From Devosia geojensis (GTDB lineage Bacteria; Pseudomonadota; Alphaproteobacteria; Rhizobiales; Devosiaceae), in NCBI RefSeq assembly GCF_000969415.1, contig NZ_JZEX01000081.1, forward strand, positions 1 to 64,000: 64,000 nucleotides of DNA, given 5' to 3'. Below are positions 40,493 to 47,585 of the stretch, one piece after another (the first letter of the stretch is position 1; every line of letters starts with the position of its first letter). The translations under genes were made by a program, and so were the position numbers. The notes under the pieces are model-generated. The model searched no databases and was not told the origin of the DNA. It worked only from the letters and a program-made list of their open reading frames with translations.

Positions 40493-40969
40493 ATGCGATT
40501 TGCTGGAAACGTTATCTGGTTTGTCTTGGGCGGAGCGGTCACCGGGCTGATCTGGCTCATAGGCGCGGCAGTCTTCGCCGTAACGATCATCGGACTGCCG
40601 CTGACCCGCGCGGCGGTCGAAATGGCCAAGATGTCCGCGTTCCCATTCGGGAAGGAGGTCGTTCACATCCGGGAGCTCGATGCTCGTGAGTTGGATGCGA
40701 CAACGGCTGTAACAGGAGCTGTCGGCTTCATCTTCAACGTGCTGTGGGCTCTGACCTTTGGCCTGCTGCTGTTCGTTGCCTACCTGATCTCAGGTATACT
40801 GTGCTGTTTGACAATCATCGGCATTCCGTTCGGCCTGCAGGCATTCAAGCTTGCCGGTCTCTCCTTATGGCCCGTCGGTCGTCGTGTTGTACCAATTGAG
40901 CTCGCCCAAGCCGCTCGAGAGGCAAACGCTCAGGATCGCCTGGCGGCGTATCGACGGCGCCCGGCATGA
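40493..40969 (+). CDS. YccF-family inner membrane protein
   Basis: A 158-residue protein of the YccF/DUF307 family: RFAGNVIWFVLGGAVTGLIW near the start, a first TM pair, WALTFGLLLFVAYLISGILC as the second, and the conserved TIIGIPFGLQAFKLAGLSLW PVGRR segments (split at residues about 105-130). Function is unknown; membrane protein of many proteobacteria. The ATG at 40493 is supported by GAGGGGG; the open frame upstream is not needed. It overlaps the next gene by four bases, suggesting a two-gene operon. Confidence 0.85.
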   Translation: MRFAGNVIWFVLGGAVTGLIWLIGAAVFAVTIIGLPLTRAAVEMAKMSAFPFGKEVVHIRELDARELDATTAVTGAVGFIFNVLWALTFGLLLFVAYLISGILCCLTIIGIPFGLQAFKLAGLSLWPVGRRVVPIELAQAAREANAQDRLAAYRRRPA

Positions 40970-41196
40970 CCCCTGATCGCTTCAACGAGTGCCTCGAGCA
41001 CATCCATTGGTCCACGGAGACGCTAGCCGAAATACTTGGGTGCGATGAAAGCCTAGCGGAGGCGTACTCGCTCGGTCTGACAGAGGTGCCGATGAAGCTC
41101 GGTGTCTGGCTGGAGGTGCTGGCTCAGACCCATGAGGCAGCGGAAAGCGGGCGCCCGACAGGGCTCAAGGGAAAGCGGTATTCGGTCGGGAACTAG
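40966..41196 (+). CDS. Small Cro/C1-type helix-turn-helix protein
   Basis: A 76-residue protein: MTPDRFNECLEHIHWSTETL, AEILGCDESLAEAYSLGLTE, VPMKLGVWLEVLAQTHEA. The layout (weak HTH with W-S and E-V-P-M turn) matches a family of short alphaproteobacterial proteins ('MTPERFRECLAALGWS...') that I know as HTH-like but of unknown function. ATGA overlap with yccF implies translational coupling. It could regulate the pair. Confidence 0.6.
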   Translation: MTPDRFNECLEHIHWSTETLAEILGCDESLAEAYSLGLTEVPMKLGVWLEVLAQTHEAAESGRPTGLKGKRYSVGN

Positions 41197-41335
41197 CGCT
41201 ACAATACCGCCGCGTTGCCGGATCATCGGCGATAACACGATCTACCCGGCAATGGAGATCGAGGTGGACCTGGTGCACATCATGGGCAAGGTCAGCGCCT
41301 ATGTGGGGCGAAAATGAATTCTGCGGAGGAGACGC

Positions 41336-41629
41336 ATGGTCGATAGCAAAGGTATCGCCCGCAACGTGGGTGGAGAGGAGTTCACTCGTTACATTGCCTC
41401 GAAGGTAAACGGACGCATAGAATGCCCGATCTGCAAGAACAACATCTTTCAGGTGGGAGGAGCAGATGAAGGCCATTCCCACGCATACATTTCCCTAAAC
41501 ATGTCGGACCCAGAGATTTTTGGGGCGGGAGTCGCTTGGACAGTCCTGGTGATTTGCAAAAATTGCTGGCATGTAATGCCATTCCTTCGGCAGCCGATCA
41601 CAGATTGGCTGGACGCAAACGATGAATAA
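41336..41629 (+). CDS. Zinc-ribbon protein, first of a pair
   Basis: A 97-residue protein: GEEFTRYIASKVNGRIECPI C-P-I-C pair near residue 33 and ICKNCWHVMPFL near residue 75 give two CxxC knuckles that can bind one Zn ion. The rest is soluble with a GADEGHSHAYISLNM loop. No named family is recognised. It overlaps by eight bases with the membrane protein gene that follows, so the two are probably translated together. Unknown cargo operon of the prophage. Confidence 0.6.
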   Translation: MVDSKGIARNVGGEEFTRYIASKVNGRIECPICKNNIFQVGGADEGHSHAYISLNMSDPEIFGAGVAWTVLVICKNCWHVMPFLRQPITDWLDANDE

Positions 41630-42143
41630 CGTGATCTCCATCAATAGCTCACACCTCGGGAGCCAAGACGGCAGTGATGACGGCACCCCCTTGCATTCGG
41701 GCGGCGGAGGGGGCACATCAGACGATATGAGCATCGTGGACGCCAAAATTGCAGCCGCCGAGGCCCGCACAGACACGAAGTTTGTGCAGGTGCTGTCGAG
41801 GCTTGACAACTTGGACAGCGATATCGCGAGGAACACACGCGGAATTATACCCACAATCATACTCACGGGCATCAGTGTGGTGGCTCTGGTGGTTGCGGTA
41901 TTTGCGTGGGGTAACGGCATGTTCTCAACTGGCATGAGCGCCCAGTCGATTGCGGATCAGGCCGCGAGAGGTGTTGAGCAGCGCTTATCCACCGAGTTGC
42001 AAGCGAGCGCACAAAGGTACGATGTTCTGGAGCAGAGGCTAGACACAATGTCGGCTGAAAACTCCGCAAATTGGGATCGGATCCTTGAAGCTTTGAGCCA
42101 ATCGGATAACGAAAGTGACCCGTCGCGTCCGCAGTCCCCGTGA
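41622..42143 (+). CDS. Single-pass membrane protein with coiled coils, second of a pair
   Basis: A 173-residue protein. Residues 1-35 are Gly/Ser-rich, 36-75 helical (DAKIAAAEARTDTKFVQVLS), about 78-100 a transmembrane helix (IIPTIILTGISVVALVVAVF), and 105-160 a second helix-rich region with Ala/Gln/Glu heptads. It resembles small viral or phage membrane sensors; family unknown. It starts eight bases before the end of the zinc-ribbon gene. Confidence 0.6.
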   Translation: MNNVISINSSHLGSQDGSDDGTPLHSGGGGGTSDDMSIVDAKIAAAEARTDTKFVQVLSRLDNLDSDIARNTRGIIPTIILTGISVVALVVAVFAWGNGMFSTGMSAQSIADQAARGVEQRLSTELQASAQRYDVLEQRLDTMSAENSANWDRILEALSQSDNESDPSRPQSP

Positions 42144-42276
42144 GTGTCACTACTGCCTGAACGTCAGCCGACCCCGTTCCATGTCCCATATCGTGGTGTA
42201 GGGGGTACTCAGCACGAACCCCCCTGCCCTGGCTGAAAGATCTCGAACCGGAAGCCGAGGTGCCACATCGCCTCGG

Positions 42277-42915
42277 CTACTTATCCTCCCACTCGATGTA
42301 GAGCTCGCCGCCGAGGGCGTCGACTGCATCATAAAAGTTCGGGTTCCTCGTACCGTAGCGCCTAATGGAGCTCTGGGTTAAAAATCTGCGCGCTCCGACC
42401 ACTCGGTAGAGTTCGTTCAAAGACACCCCTATCTCCTCACATCTTTGCTGAATATCCCGCACTATTGGGAGATCAGGCGTCTTTCTTCGGTCGGTGACGC
42501 GCAGCATCCTATGTTTTCGCCGCAGTGTCGCGATAGCTTGCTCCGTGCGGCCTGCAAACTGCGATGCAATTTGTGCATCTGTATGATCAGCCATGAGTAG
42601 CCGGATACGCTGGAGATCTGCCCCTTTCCAAACCCGCCTTGGCTTCGCACATCCCAACACAGATGCTCGGAGCATAATGGTGTCCCGAGTTTTGTCAGGC
42701 AGCAACTTGATCAGCAAATCGATGTCTGGGTAGTGATCTCGTATAAGTTGATCTTCTCCTTCGTGCCATCTCCTGGAAGGTGCAATACCGAGCGACGATG
42801 CCCGGCGCTTAATGGCAGCGACCGAGCGGTCCAGATGCAGCTTGCAAATCTCTACGTTTGGATAGAACCTTTGAAGCACTCGATCTTCGTCAGGCTGCCA
42901 CCGCCTTATTTTCAT
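42277..42915 (-). CDS. Myb/SANT-like repeat protein with shared C-terminal domain (copy A)
   Basis: A 212-residue protein. Three Myb/SANT-like helical repeats fill residues 1-135: RRWQPDEDRVLQRFYPNVEI, RRWHEGEDQLIRDHYPDIDL, RRVWKGADLQRIRLLMADHT, each followed by a helix with a spaced K/R-x-A motif (AAIKRRASSLGI and equivalents). A C-terminal domain (about 140-210) has IVRDIQQRCEEIGVSLNELY and NPNFYDAVDALGGELYIEW, an HTH-like fold that is shared with the neighbouring gene. Overlaps that gene by 26 bases. Possible regulators or DNA-remodelling proteins; function unknown. Confidence 0.65.
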   Translation of the reverse strand: MKIRRWQPDEDRVLQRFYPNVEICKLHLDRSVAAIKRRASSLGIAPSRRWHEGEDQLIRDHYPDIDLLIKLLPDKTRDTIMLRASVLGCAKPRRVWKGADLQRIRLLMADHTDAQIASQFAGRTEQAIATLRRKHRMLRVTDRRKTPDLPIVRDIQQRCEEIGVSLNELYRVVGARRFLTQSSIRRYGTRNPNFYDAVDALGGELYIEWEDK

Positions 42916-43546
42916 ATCCCCTCCTTTTCGGCGGCCGGCGGCGAAGATTTGGATTCGGCGTACCCGTCCATTTCGATCGCAGGTTTCCCCCTAGAAACGC
43001 GACAGCTCGGAAATGCGCCGTGTGGTCAAGACGGCCATGCTTCCACTTCCTTTTGGAAAAGTAGCCTTTACGCTTCGCCTCCTGATCCAGTTCGATCATC
43101 GAGACGTTGCGCTCTCGGGCCCGTTCGAGGATTTGATCCAGTACTCGGTTGCCCGTGGGTTTGAGCGGTCTCGGCGCTCGATAGATGCCGCGCGAGTTGG
43201 CTGCCTTGGCAATTGCCGCCCAGGTACGATCTGGAAAAGCCGCTATGATTTCTTCCCGCGTGCCCCGCGGATAGACCTTTCGAAGGCGAAGAATTTCGTT
43301 ATCAGTCCAAGGGCGGCCGCGAGCCTTTGTAAGTCCCATCCGACCGGCCTTGCTGTAGGTTGCCGGCCTAGAACGGGCCCAGGGCTCCGCAAAAATCATA
43401 TGGTAGTGCGGATGGAGGTTCTCCACCCGCCCCGTTTCGGGCGGTCGCCAAAGAGGATGGCCGTTCGGCGTCACACCACGTAGCTGCATCAGCCGCCGCA
43501 TCCGCTCGGCCGTGGCAGCCCCTCTTGCATGCCAGGATAGCTTCAT
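42890..43546 (-). CDS. Myb/SANT-like protein with shared C-terminal domain (copy B)
   Basis: A 218-residue protein paralogous to the next gene. An Arg-rich N-terminus (KLSWHARGAATAERMRRLMQ) leads to one Myb/SANT-like repeat, RPWTDNEILRLRKVYPRGTR EEIIAAFPDRTWAAIAKAAN (residues about 80-115). The C-terminal domain, VLDQILERARERNVSMIELD and HTAHFRAVAFLGGNLRSKW, aligns with the domain of the first copy (GVSLNELY / LGGELYIEW). ATG 43546 is preceded by GGAGAG. It reads away from the RelE/Xre promoter region, so the intergenic 43547-43697 drives both. Confidence 0.65.
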   Translation of the reverse strand: MKLSWHARGAATAERMRRLMQLRGVTPNGHPLWRPPETGRVENLHPHYHMIFAEPWARSRPATYSKAGRMGLTKARGRPWTDNEILRLRKVYPRGTREEIIAAFPDRTWAAIAKAANSRGIYRAPRPLKPTGNRVLDQILERARERNVSMIELDQEAKRKGYFSKRKWKHGRLDHTAHFRAVAFLGGNLRSKWTGTPNPNLRRRPPKRRGYENKAVAA

Positions 43547-43672
43547 GATGCTCTCCTTCTACCGCTCGCATTGATGGGAAGTGATTCCCGGCATTGGAGA
43601 CTAGAGTGCCGCGGGTGTTTTCCCCCGGTGAATGTCCCCGTCTCGAAATGACATCTGTAGGGTTGAACTTAC

Positions 43673-43687
43673 TAACCCGATGGGTTA
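43673..43687. promoter_or_regulatory. Operator-like palindrome before the toxin-antitoxin genes
   Basis: TAACCC-GAT-GGGTTA is an inverted repeat (six-base arms) 10 bases before the RelE start, in the position expected for autoregulation by the Xre antitoxin and its toxin complex. Confidence 0.7.
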
Positions 43688-43697
43688 CATATCCACC

Positions 43698-44039
43698 ATG
43701 CAGACCGTTGCCGAGACCCCGACGTTCATTAAGCAAGCGGCGGGGCTTTTCTCAGAAGACGAGAAGGCAGCGCTGATCGACTACCTCGCGTCCAATCCGC
43801 TTGCCGGCGATGAAATCCCTGGCGCAGGCGGCGTCCGCAAGGTGCGGTTTGCGGTGCGTGGGAAAGGCAAGCGCGGCGGCGCCAGGGTGATTTACTACTG
43901 GTACAGCGACGATGCGCCGATCTACGCCCTGCTCGTTTACGGCAAGAACCAGAAGACCGATCTGACGCCAGATGAAGCGGCGGCGGTCGGAGCCTTCGCC
44001 AAGGCCATCAAGGCCGCGTACAGGAGCAAGTCACGATGA
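43698..44039 (+). CDS. RelE/HigB-type toxin
   Basis: A 113-residue toxin of the RelE superfamily (PF06296-like). The fold is visible: ETPTFIKQAAGLFSEDEKAA, EIPGAGGVRKVRFAVRGKGK RGGARVIYYWYSDDAPIYAL with strands and KNQKTDLTPDEAAAVGAFAK as the C-terminal helix. The basic residues K and R in strand three and the final Lys are typical of mRNA interferases. Start ATG 43698 lies after the operator palindrome; the antitoxin gene overlaps the end by four bases (ATGA). Predicted ribosome-dependent or free mRNA cleavage. Confidence 0.85.
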   Translation: MQTVAETPTFIKQAAGLFSEDEKAALIDYLASNPLAGDEIPGAGGVRKVRFAVRGKGKRGGARVIYYWYSDDAPIYALLVYGKNQKTDLTPDEAAAVGAFAKAIKAAYRSKSR

Positions 44040-44341
44040 CCAAGTTTGGTGACGATCTCATCGCCTCTATGACCGAGGCGCTCGCCCATGCACGGGGCGA
44101 GAACGTGCCCGGCATCGTTGTTCACGAGATCGATGTCGACAATATCGATCCGAAGGAAATCCGCCTTCACCTGGGGCTCACGCAGGAGCGGATGGCACAG
44201 GTGATGGGCACCAGTCTTTCCGGCTATCGGAAGTGGGAACAGCAGCAGCGCACACCTAGCGGTGCGGCGCGGACCCTGCTCCGCGTCATGGCCAAAGAAC
44301 CCGAAGCGGTTCTTCGAGCGCTCGCGGACGAGGCGGCCTAA
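44036..44341 (+). CDS. Xre-type antitoxin (HigA/NadS-like)
   Basis: A 101-residue protein. An N-terminal region with DDLIASMTEALAHARGENVP precedes an Xre helix-turn-helix, DPKEIRLHLGLTQERMAQVM GTSLSGYRKWEQQQRTPSGA (about residues 37-78). The order toxin first, antitoxin second, and this HTH form match HigBA-like modules in which the antitoxin represses its own promoter. It ends three bases before the integrase start, so both could share the transcript. Confidence 0.85.
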   Translation: MTKFGDDLIASMTEALAHARGENVPGIVVHEIDVDNIDPKEIRLHLGLTQERMAQVMGTSLSGYRKWEQQQRTPSGAARTLLRVMAKEPEAVLRALADEAA

Positions 44342-44344
44342 ACC

Positions 44345-45553
44345 GTGTCCGTTCGGAAACGCCGCTGGACGAACGCCAAGGGCGAGACCAAGGAGGTCTG
44401 GCAGGTCGACTATGTCGACACTAACGGCGACCGACGCAGGCAATCCTTCGCCAAGAAGAAGGATGCCGATGCCTTTCATGCCAGGGCTACCGTCGAGGTC
44501 AGCCAGGGCGTTCACGTCCCTGATAGTGCGACCATTACAATAGAGGAAGCAGGCAAGCTCTGGATCAAATCGGGCACCGCGGCCGGCCTCGAGCGGACCA
44601 GTCTCGATCAACGGCGACAGCACCTGGAGCTTCACATCAAGCCATTCATCGGGAAGACGAAGCTTTCCAAGGTGACGGTGCCTTTCGTCCGCTCGTTTCA
44701 GGACATGCTTCGTGAAGCCGGTCGCTCGGCCGCCATGATCAAACGGGTGGCCGTTAGCCTCGGCAGCATCCTCTCGGATGCTCAGGGGCGCGGCTTGGTT
44801 GTGCGGAACGCCGTTCACGAAATGTCGCGGGCCCGCTCTGGCCAAAAGAAGGCGGAGCGCCGGCAAAAGGCGAAGCTGCGCGTTGGCGTCGACATCCCCA
44901 CAAATACAGAGATCCGAGCCATCATCGGAGCTGCAGCCGGGCGTTACCGACCGCTCCTCATCACCGCGGTCTTCACTGGCCTGCGCGCCTCGGAATTGCG
45001 AGGTCTCCGATGGGAAGACGTTGATCTGGGTAAAGCACAACTCCACGTCCGACAGCGCGCCGACAAGTACCAGGACATGGGCATGCCCAAGTCGGACGCC
45101 GGACAGCGCACGATCCCCCTCCCTCCGATGGTGGTAAGCACGCTCAGAGAATGGAAGCTCGCCGGCCCGAAGAGCGATCTCGGTCTCGTTTTCGCCAATC
45201 AGGCGGGAAGGATCGAATACCATCAGAACATGCTCCAGCGCGGGCTTTGGCCGACGCTGCTCAACGCCCACGTGGCCGTGGCCACCGGCAAGAAAGACGA
45301 AGAAGGCAATCTGGTACTGGCGCCCAAGTACACCGGCTTTCACGCCCTGCGACACTGGTACGCGTCGTGGTGCATCAACCGCAAAGTCGATGGCGGCCTC
45401 GAACTGACACCAAAGCAGGTGCAGGAACGCATGGGGCATTCAAGCATTCAGGTCACGTTCGATACCTACGGGCACCTCTTTCCTTCCGTCGACGAAACGC
45501 GGGAACTCGAGGCTGCCCAGTTGGCGCTACTTGGCGGAACTGCTGGCACATAG
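44345..45553 (+). CDS. Tyrosine site-specific integrase
   Basis: A 402-residue phage integrase. Start GTG 44345 lies three bases after the antitoxin stop. Arm-binding/core-binding segments cover residues 1-160 (WTNAKGETKEVWQVDYVDTN; LDQRRQHLELHIKPFIGKTK). The catalytic domain has R214 (GLRASELRGL), K249 (KSDAGQRTIP), H333-x-x-R336 (HALRHWYAS), H365 (MGHSS) and nucleophile Y375 (FDTYGHLFP). It reads toward attR, 49 bases from the core. Recombines attP with the tRNA-Gln attB. Close relatives are XerD-like prophage integrases of Rhizobiales. Confidence 0.95.
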   Translation: MSVRKRRWTNAKGETKEVWQVDYVDTNGDRRRQSFAKKKDADAFHARATVEVSQGVHVPDSATITIEEAGKLWIKSGTAAGLERTSLDQRRQHLELHIKPFIGKTKLSKVTVPFVRSFQDMLREAGRSAAMIKRVAVSLGSILSDAQGRGLVVRNAVHEMSRARSGQKKAERRQKAKLRVGVDIPTNTEIRAIIGAAAGRYRPLLITAVFTGLRASELRGLRWEDVDLGKAQLHVRQRADKYQDMGMPKSDAGQRTIPLPPMVVSTLREWKLAGPKSDLGLVFANQAGRIEYHQNMLQRGLWPTLLNAHVAVATGKKDEEGNLVLAPKYTGFHALRHWYASWCINRKVDGGLELTPKQVQERMGHSSIQVTFDTYGHLFPSVDETRELEAAQLALLGGTAGT

Positions 45554-45561
45554 ATGGCACA
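45545..45561. promoter_or_regulatory. Candidate integrase arm-type site at attR
   Basis: GGCACATAGATGGCACA differs from 5993-6009 in one base only. It overlaps the 3' end of int and lies 40 bases from the att core. Assignment as an arm-type site is inferred from the same motif at both ends. Confidence 0.6.
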
Positions 45562-45601
45562 TGAACGCGGAGAATCCCAGAAAATCTAGCAGAATTAACG
45601 C

Positions 45602-45648
45602 ACTCTGACTCCGTTAATCTTGGTTCGAATCCAGGTTCCCCAGCCACT
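45602..45648 (+). repeat. attR core, 47-bp direct repeat
   Basis: Identical to 5815-5861 and including the tRNA 3' end and CCA, but without the 5' half of the gene, so this is a tRNA remnant, not a tRNA. It marks the right end of the prophage. Confidence 0.95.
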
Positions 45649-45783
45649 CTTCTCCAATAAAATCAATACGTTAGCGCATGTATCAGGCTTGCCGCCTGAT
45701 CACGCCAGGGATCGCGGCTTGCCTTCTGGCGGGTTTGTGGCACGCTTCGGGTGTCGAGGCGTCCCTTTCCGGAGGAGGAGAGA

Positions 45784-46038
45784 ATGGGTTTTGACGGCGT
45801 GGGGTGGCTGGCGGCCATCATCATAGGCGGCATCGCCGGTTGGCTGGCCAAGCAGTTCATGAACACCAATACCGGCCTGCTCATGAACATCCTGCTCGGT
45901 ATCGTCGGTGCGATTCTCGCCAGTCTCGTTCTGGGCCTCTTCGGCATCTCCTTCGGGGGCTGGATCGGTTATCTGATCGCCGGCTTCATCGGCGCGTGCA
46001 TCATCATCGCGATCGGGCGAGCGGTCACCAGCCGGTAG
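45784..46038 (+). CDS. GlsB/YeaQ/YmgE family stress membrane protein
   Basis: An 84-residue protein with three hydrophobic helices: GWLAAIIIGGIAGWLAKQFM, LMNILLGIVGAILASLVLGL, GGWIGYLIAGFIGACIIIAI. The Gly-rich pattern is the transglycosylase-associated (YeaQ) family, inner-membrane proteins of unknown function linked to stress. GGAGGAGGAG precedes ATG 45784; the frame upstream is not needed. First chromosomal gene after attR. Confidence 0.9.
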   Translation: MGFDGVGWLAAIIIGGIAGWLAKQFMNTNTGLLMNILLGIVGAILASLVLGLFGISFGGWIGYLIAGFIGACIIIAIGRAVTSR

Positions 46039-46050
46039 ACGGCGTGTCCG

Positions 46051-47565
46051 CTATACGGGGATGGCGTAGCTCGACGGGCCGTTGCTGAGGCGGATGGCCT
46101 CGGCGGTCAGTTGCGCGGCCCTGGCGGCCTGTTCGTTGGAGATGCCGCTGACGCTCATGCGCAAGGCGTTGTTGTGGCCGGGGCGGATATAGAACGGCTC
46201 GCCCGAGATGAGCAGCACGCCGAGCGTGGCTGCGCGCTCGACGACCTCGGTCGCAGCAACCCCATATGGCAGGGAAATCCAGACGTTGAGACCGTCACTG
46301 CCTGAAACCTGGGCGCCGGACGCAACGAGTTCGGATCGCATGGTCGCAACGATCGTATCGCGGCGGATTCTGTAGCTCTCGCGGGCGACATGCAGCGCAT
46401 CATCGAGCCGGTCGTCGACGAGGGCGCCCGCCAGCACCCGCTGGGAGTGATGGGACGTCCAGCCGTCGAGCAGGCTCTTGGCCTCGCCCAGCGCATTGGC
46501 CAGCCGGGGCCGTGCGATCCCGAGGGCGACCCGCATGTCGGGCGCGATCGATTTGGCGAAGGTGCGGATGTAGACCGTGCGGTCGCCGACGGCCGTATCC
46601 AACAGGGATCCCGGCCGGGTGAGCGCGAGATCGGCGAACTGGTCGTCCTCGATCGCCAGCACATGCTGGTGGCGCTGCAGCACCTCTGCGAGCGCGAGCT
46701 TGCGCTCGACTGTCCAGGACACGCCGCACGGATTGAGCGCCCGCGGCGTGAAAAGCGCCGCGATGGCTCCCGCTTCGAGAGCGCGCTCGAGCGAGTGCGG
46801 CAGCACGCCATGCTCGTCGAGCGCCATGCCGACGAGGCGGAAGCCCAGATATTCGAACGCGTCGAAGACGGTCTGGTAGCCGGGCTCCTCGACCGCAACG
46901 ATCCGTTGCCGGTCCGGCATCAGCCGCCCGGCGATCGAGAGCGCCATCACCATCAGCTGCTGGGCCGAATTGCCCACCACCATCTCCTCGACCGCAATGC
47001 CATCGCGCGCGAGGCGCGACGCGACGGCTGCCCGCAGCGCCGGAATGGGAGCGGGACCCGAATATTGCAGGTCGTCGGCCACGACCTCGCTTGCGGCCGC
47101 TTTCGTCGCAGCGCGCACGATATCGGTCAGGATGAGGGACGTGTCGGGTTTGCCGCGCGTGCAATCGAGCGCGTCGGGATAAGCGGCGAGCAGGCGGTTG
47201 GCCGAAGCCAGCACGTTGCGGCGGCGCCAGGGCGGGCGGTGGTGGGGTGGCGATATCCCCCATCCGGACCTGGCCGGGCTGCCCGCATCGCTTTCGGCTC
47301 CGTTCGCGCCGCGCCCGGTGACATAGGTTCCGCGCCCGACCTCGCCATTGATCTGCCCTTTGACGCGCAGGGCGTTGTAGGCCGCGACGACCGTCGAGGC
47401 GCTGACGTTGAGCTCGCGTGACAGCGCCCGCACCGTCGGGAGCCTGGTACCGGCGGGCAGCGCGCCGTCGGCGATGGCCTCATCGATGGCAGCAGCGATC
47501 GCTTCATGGCGTGTCGCCAGCAACGACGCACGCTCGTAGCGCTCCTTCAGGGACAGGCTTGTCAA
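46051..47565 (-). CDS. MocR-type transcription regulator (GntR HTH + aminotransferase fold)
   Basis: A 504-residue protein. Residues 1-75 are a GntR winged helix (LPAGTRLPTVRALSRELNVS ASTVVAAYNALRVKGQI) and residues 100-500 an aspartate-aminotransferase fold I domain: LQYSGPAPIPALRAAVASRL, VVGNSAQQLMVMALSIAGRL, AIEDDQFADLALT, and the PLP lysine region TFAKSIAPDMRVALGIARP (K in FAKS). MocR/PdxR proteins bind PLP or a substrate-PLP adduct and regulate nearby genes. It starts 20 bases after DUF6807 on the same strand, so it is the third gene of the leftward operon. Probably senses an amino or keto product of the pathway, or PLP itself. Confidence 0.92.
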   Translation of the reverse strand: MTSLSLKERYERASLLATRHEAIAAAIDEAIADGALPAGTRLPTVRALSRELNVSASTVVAAYNALRVKGQINGEVGRGTYVTGRGANGAESDAGSPARSGWGISPPHHRPPWRRRNVLASANRLLAAYPDALDCTRGKPDTSLILTDIVRAATKAAASEVVADDLQYSGPAPIPALRAAVASRLARDGIAVEEMVVGNSAQQLMVMALSIAGRLMPDRQRIVAVEEPGYQTVFDAFEYLGFRLVGMALDEHGVLPHSLERALEAGAIAALFTPRALNPCGVSWTVERKLALAEVLQRHQHVLAIEDDQFADLALTRPGSLLDTAVGDRTVYIRTFAKSIAPDMRVALGIARPRLANALGEAKSLLDGWTSHHSQRVLAGALVDDRLDDALHVARESYRIRRDTIVATMRSELVASGAQVSGSDGLNVWISLPYGVAATEVVERAATLGVLLISGEPFYIRPGHNNALRMSVSGISNEQAARAAQLTAEAIRLSNGPSSYAIPV

Positions 47566-47585
47566 ATGTTAACCTGCTGACTCTG

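Larger units (their letters stand above)
5815..45648. mobile_element. Integrated siphovirus-type prophage, about 39.8 kb
   Basis: Bounded by 47-bp direct repeats in and after tRNA-Gln, with a tyrosine integrase reading toward attR. It carries every expected module: divergent repressor-like switch, early/replication operon with an iteron origin, HNH and P27/TerL packaging genes, HK97-type portal, protease and capsid, head-tail connectors, tail tube, tail chaperones, tape measure, tail tip, fibre and lysis. I see no frameshifted structural gene apart from the overlapping tail chaperone frames, so it may be functional. The long-tail module without a sheath protein or baseplate gene points to siphovirus morphology. 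Confidence 0.95.

Noticed and set aside
45602-45648. Second tRNA-Gln at attR
   Set aside because: Only the 3' part (anticodon loop to CCA) is present; no 5' acceptor or D-arm, so it is a remnant.
5815-45648. Gene transfer agent instead of a phage
   Set aside because: Although chaperone and tube genes are GTA-like, the element has an integrase, att repeats, terminase small subunit, HNH and a replication origin, none of which a GTA carries.
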